Position numbers and translations under genes: made by a program. The notes beneath the pieces were generated by a model. It did no database searches, was not told where the DNA came from, and saw nothing but the letters and a program-made list of their open reading frames with translations. From Gammaproteobacteria bacterium (GTDB lineage Bacteria > Pseudomonadota > Gammaproteobacteria > Pseudomonadales > Pseudomonadaceae): 39,368 nt of DNA. The stretch lies in NCBI GenBank assembly GCA_018826895.1, contig JAHJYA010000130.1:1-39368 (forward strand), given 5' to 3'. Below are positions 36,598 to 39,368 of this stretch, piece after piece (within the stretch, counting starts at the first letter, position 1; each line of letters opens with the position of its first letter).

Positions 36598-37086
36598 CTA
36601 ACGCGTCATATTGGACGCCAGCCTGTAACAATGAATCAGCACTTCGCGCTCGCTGGGGTACTCCACCCTGCCAATGAAGGCTTGCTGGGTCAGCCAGCTA
36701 AGCGGCCCCTGCGCTACGTGGAAGCGTGGTGTACAGGTGCAGTCATATTCGCAACTGGGAACAGGCCAGAGCCCTTGGCTCTCCAGCTCGCGCCCCCGCT
36801 CGGTCAGCGTCAGTTGCCCAATATTGTGAATATTGATCAGCACCCCATCGTGGGTGCGCAGGTGATAGCGCGCATCCAGGTCACCGACACCGTCTTGGCG
36901 CAGTAAAAAGCAGTCAGCGCCGCCAGACAGCACCTCTCCAGAGAGCAGAGGGCCGCAGAAGTGACCACCGATGATGGGGTAGTTGATGCGGTATCCATCC
37001 ACGCAACGGCCGAGAATTTCACCTTCAGAGATCAGCGCAGTAATGCTCATCACCAGCTGCAAGGGGGGGATTGAGATATCGTTCAC
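36598..37086 (-). CDS. DUF3237 family protein
   Basis: A 162-residue protein with the DUF3237 pattern: IIGGHFCGPLLSGEVLSGGAD, then DGVGDLDARYHLRTHDGVLI. This family is a small beta-barrel of unknown biochemical role, often beside catabolic genes. It contains a CEYDCTC cluster of uncertain meaning. Start GTG at 37086 with TGGAG 8 nt upstream. A promoter-like motif shared with the hydrolase/tetR region lies 124 bp upstream. Confidence 0.8.
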   Translation of the reverse strand: MNDISIPPLQLVMSITALISEGEILGRCVDGYRINYPIIGGHFCGPLLSGEVLSGGADCFLLRQDGVGDLDARYHLRTHDGVLINIHNIGQLTLTERGRELESQGLWPVPSCEYDCTCTPRFHVAQGPLSWLTQQAFIGRVEYPSEREVLIHCYRLASNMTR

Positions 37087-37182
37087 CGCACGGGCTCCAG
37101 CAGCTTATTGTTGTGTGTTTGTCTGCGAGCACAGCCACGGATCGGCGCCATCAGGTGCTCGCCTGTGCAGGCATCACGCCTC

Positions 37183-37222
37183 GATTAATCATTTAATTCA
37201 CAAAAAATATTTAGTCAATAAA
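37183..37222 (-). promoter_or_regulatory. Second copy of the shared motif, upstream of DUF3237
   Basis: TTTAGTCAATAAA at 37210-37222 is identical to 35881-35893 and supplies TTGACT on the minus strand. A perfect GATTAATC palindrome (37183-37190) lies about 20 bp downstream on that strand, close to the GATTAATT in the first site. A plausible promoter and operator pair. The remaining 37087-37362 gap holds nothing else I can support. Confidence 0.5.
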
Positions 37223-37362
37223 TAATAAAGCGTTGTATGCCGAAGTCATGCAATTGCTTGAGCAACGTTGGGCGCGAGAAGAGCTGCAGGTTCAAGCAAG
37301 AGCGCAGTGGTCCCGGGGGCAGCCCTGGCCAACCCGGGTGATGAACGCGGCGCTGCGGAAAA

Positions 37363-37917
37363 TCAGAGCGCGCGTGCGAGGTATTCGTCGGTTGAAAGGA
37401 CTTCTGCGTAAGCAAAGGCAAGAGCCGCCATAAACGCAGCCTGCACATGCGCCGCCGGTACCGTGACGTCGCCAAACGTCTGCTCATGGGTCGCGCAAGC
37501 ATCGGCAATGACGGTATTGGCATAACCATAGTCCGCAGCCGCCCGCGTGAGCGCGTCCACACACATATGGCTCATGCTGCCGACGATGGTGAGTTGCTCG
37601 ATGCCCTGCTCGTCAAGGATCGACTTGAGCGGGGTATCCAGAAACCCATTGATCTGGTGCTTCACCACCACAGGTTCGCCGGCAAGGCTGGCAACTTTGC
37701 TGTGGGTCTGTGCGCCCTCACTTCCAGGCTGGAAAAACGGCGCATCCTCTTCAGTGGATTCATGCCGAATATGCACCACAAACTGACCACTGGCGCGTGC
37801 GTGCGCCAGGATACGCGCGGCGTTGTCAGCGGCAGCATCGACACCATCAAGAGGCCATTTACCGGTTGCAAAGTAGTCGTTCTGAATATCCACCAACACA
37901 AGGGCTCGCTTACTCAT
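37363..37917 (-). CDS. Isochorismatase-fold cysteine hydrolase
   Basis: A 184-residue protein of the isochorismatase/nicotinamidase fold. Triad candidates: Asp10 in VLVDIQNDYF, Lys86 in VVVKHQINGF, and nucleophilic Cys119 in VGSMSHMCVDALTRAA, with a cis-peptide-type Gly-Ser before it. Cytoplasmic. Enzymes with this triad usually hydrolyse amides; ester or vinyl ether chemistry is also known. The ATG at 37917 has GGAG 6-7 nt upstream; longer frames cross the divergent promoter. It is divergent from the GlxA-type regulator and probably controlled by it. Confidence 0.9.
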   Translation of the reverse strand: MSKRALVLVDIQNDYFATGKWPLDGVDAAADNAARILAHARASGQFVVHIRHESTEEDAPFFQPGSEGAQTHSKVASLAGEPVVVKHQINGFLDTPLKSILDEQGIEQLTIVGSMSHMCVDALTRAAADYGYANTVIADACATHEQTFGDVTVPAAHVQAAFMAALAFAYAEVLSTDEYLARAL

Positions 37918-38024
37918 GACACACTCCATCAGTTGATTGCAGCTAAGAATAAGTAGATAGCCTATGGGCGGAGCAGGTGGTTCGTGGATTGGCAAAACCG
38001 ACATTCTTGGTGGAAGAACTGACA

Positions 38025-39002
38025 ATGAGTGACACAGAGTCCGCGGCGCAGGTTGGCATCCTGCTTTACCCGGGCGTTCAGCGCGCAGCCGTTTACGGCC
38101 TCAGCGACATTTTCACGGTCGCTAACCAACTGCGGCGTGAGCACGCGGCTACACACCTGCCCGAAATTCAGGTTAACCATTGGCAACTCGACGCCCAGGG
38201 GCTTGTGACCTGTGCCGATGCCCCCACTGGAACACATTGCCCTGCCATCGTGATCGTGCCGCCGTGCCTGGGCGATCATCTCGACGCACTGACAGCACGC
38301 CCATTTATTCCGGCGATAACGTCCTGGCACAGCAGCGGGACCCTCATTTCCTCGGTATGCGCTGGCGTCTACCTGCTGGCGGAGGCCGGCCTGCTCAATG
38401 GCCGCTCGGCGACGACGCACTGGAGCCTGACAAGCGATCTGGCAAACCACTATCCAGCTATAGCGGTCGACGCCGACAAGATGATCATCGACCACGGCGA
38501 TGTCATTACCGCCGGAGGCCTCATGGCCTGGACTGACTTGGGCCTGACTCTGGTCGAGCGCCTGCTCGGCCCCAGCCTCGCAGCCGAAACAGCGCGGTTT
38601 CTGGTGTTGGACCAGCCCCGTCACTCGCAACAATGCTTCAAGCGTTTCGTGCCCAACCTAGCCCATGGCGATGAGGTAATTGTTAAGGCCCAGCACTGGC
38701 TGCACGCCCATGATGGGCAAATTGGCGGTATCAATCAGTTGGCGGCATACACCAATCTGGGCGAACGCACCTTGCTGCGGCGCTTTCGCCACGCAACCGG
38801 GCTGACACCAACCGAGTACTGCCAGGCGCTGCGCATCGGCAAAGCCTGTGAACTTCTGGAGTTGACCAACCGTTCCATTGAACACGTTGCCTGGACGGTT
38901 GGTTACCGTGATACAGGCGCGTTTCGCAGGCTATTCAACAAAGCCACCGGATTAGCGCCTGCCCACTATCGCAGGCGCTTTGGCGTGGGGCACAAAACCT
39001 GA
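38025..39002 (+). CDS. GlxA-type AraC regulator with DJ-1/PfpI domain
   Basis: A 325-residue regulator. Residues 8-180 are a DJ-1/PfpI-like domain with Cys112 at the nucleophile elbow (SSVCAGVYLLAEAGLLNG) and a following THW. The C-terminal AraC HTH has LGERTLLRRFRHATGLTPTEY and IEHVAWTVGYRDTGAFRRLF. GlxA-family members (GbdR, CdhR, ArgR relatives) often sense amines or amino-acid derivatives. The ATG at 38025 is preferred (GGAAG upstream); a GTG frame 48 bp earlier lies in the promoter gap. It is 107 bp from the divergent isochorismatase gene. Confidence 0.9.
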   Translation: MSDTESAAQVGILLYPGVQRAAVYGLSDIFTVANQLRREHAATHLPEIQVNHWQLDAQGLVTCADAPTGTHCPAIVIVPPCLGDHLDALTARPFIPAITSWHSSGTLISSVCAGVYLLAEAGLLNGRSATTHWSLTSDLANHYPAIAVDADKMIIDHGDVITAGGLMAWTDLGLTLVERLLGPSLAAETARFLVLDQPRHSQQCFKRFVPNLAHGDEVIVKAQHWLHAHDGQIGGINQLAAYTNLGERTLLRRFRHATGLTPTEYCQALRIGKACELLELTNRSIEHVAWTVGYRDTGAFRRLFNKATGLAPAHYRRRFGVGHKT

Positions 39003-39014
39003 TAGTGGATAAAC

Positions 39015-39045
39015 ACAAACCCCGGCGCAGGGCCGGGGTTTGTGG
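39015..39045. terminator. Bidirectional terminator between glxA-like gene and argG
   Basis: CACAAACCCCGGC/GCCGGGGTTTGTG, a 13-bp perfect stem with 5-nt loop, lies between the convergent ends of the regulator gene and argG. Short T-rich tails on both strands suggest it serves both genes. Confidence 0.85.
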
Positions 39046-39069
39046 GTCTTACCGGAGCGCTGTGGTGCT

Positions 39070-39368
39070 TTACAGCATCTTGCGGCCTTTGCCAGCGGCG
39101 ATGCGCATGCGCAGGGCATTGAGCTTGATAAAGCCCGCTGCGTCCTGCTGGTTGTAGGCGCCGCCGTCTTCTTCGAAGGTCGCGATGTTGGCGTCGAACA
39201 GCGAATCGTCGGACTTGCGGCCGGTGACGATGACGTTGCCCTTGTACAGTTTCAGGCGTACCACGCCGTTCACGTTGGCCTGGGAGGCGTCGATCATCTG
39301 TTGCAGCATCAGACGCTCCGGGCTCCACCAGAAACCGTTGTAGATCAGGCTGGCGTACTTGGGCATCA
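39070..39368 (-). CDS. argG: Argininosuccinate synthase, C-terminal part
   Basis: The last 98-99 codons of ArgG, running off the window end. The segment [20 protein letters not shown] with [12 protein letters not shown] and [18 protein letters not shown] is the conserved C-terminal tetramerisation region of the enzyme that joins citrulline and aspartate in arginine synthesis. The true start is outside. PAO1 argG is PA3525, downstream of the PA3496 region (from memory), which supports a variable stretch between them. Confidence 0.95.
   Translation of the reverse strand, partial: MPKYASLIYNGFWWSPERLMLQQMIDASQANVNGVVRLKLYKGNVIVTGRKSDDSLFDANIATFEEDGGAYNQQDAAGFIKLNALRMRIAAGKGRKML

Noticed and set aside
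37233..37433. 66-codon plus-strand frame with a basic helical pattern
   Set aside because: Runs antisense into the isochorismatase gene, no SD, no recognised family. Possibly debris, not called as a gene.

Overview
The window looks like chromosomal DNA of a Pseudomonas species. Reasons: high-GC codon use; gene order matching P. aeruginosa PAO1 blocks from memory (quiP = PA1032 with its neighbours; dcd-mrp-metG = PA3480-PA3482; rnfABCDGE-nth-PA3496 = PA3489-PA3496; argG = PA3525); and genus-typical families (DUF6231, DUF1145, PA3496 family, REP palindromes, small elements with terminal inverted repeats). Names rest on reading the proteins; no database search was run.

Layout. 1-185: conserved hairpins. 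186-11424: housekeeping and envelope genes: a serine hydrolase coupled to a GH50-like secreted glycosidase, the Fe-S helicase DinG, a small CopD-like membrane protein, a collagen-like exported protein with a DUF1145 membrane partner, an OmpA-type lipoprotein, a DUF6231 protein, YchJ, a LEA14-type lipoprotein, a His-rich SEC-C mini-protein and a DUF2489 protein. 11467-11606: a 140-bp element with terminal inverted repeats. 11685-14222: quiP, an acyl-homoserine-lactone acylase. 14438-14769: a 332-bp MITE-like element with perfect 20-bp ends, exactly where the PA1032-like block meets the PA3480-like block.

14827-30936 is the conserved core: dcd, a cold-shock gene, mrp, metG, the six-gene rnf electron-transport operon running into nth, and the PA3496-family gene. 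A 4.5-kb accessory cassette lies between the cold-shock gene and mrp: a class III PLP enzyme and an SDR (one coupled unit), a divergent APH-fold kinase and an AraC regulator. A phosphorylation then phospho-lyase or transamination route for an amino alcohol or hydroxylated amine is a reasonable hypothesis.

30955-39069, between the PA3496-family gene and argG, is a variable island. It opens with an inverted REP pair, a truncated aldo/keto reductase and an IS3-family end. Next comes a TetR-controlled module: a NylB-like hydrolase, an outer-membrane porin and an orphan PotF-like binding protein on one strand, divergent from tetR, with a DUF3237 gene nearby. The DUF3237 promoter shares a 13-bp motif with the hydrolase/tetR intergenic region. 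Last is a divergent pair of an isochorismatase-fold hydrolase and a GlxA-type regulator. The window ends inside argG.

The most interesting candidates for undescribed function are the TetR/hydrolase/porin/binding-protein/DUF3237 module and the kinase/PLP-enzyme/SDR cassette. No tRNA, rRNA or CRISPR array was seen.
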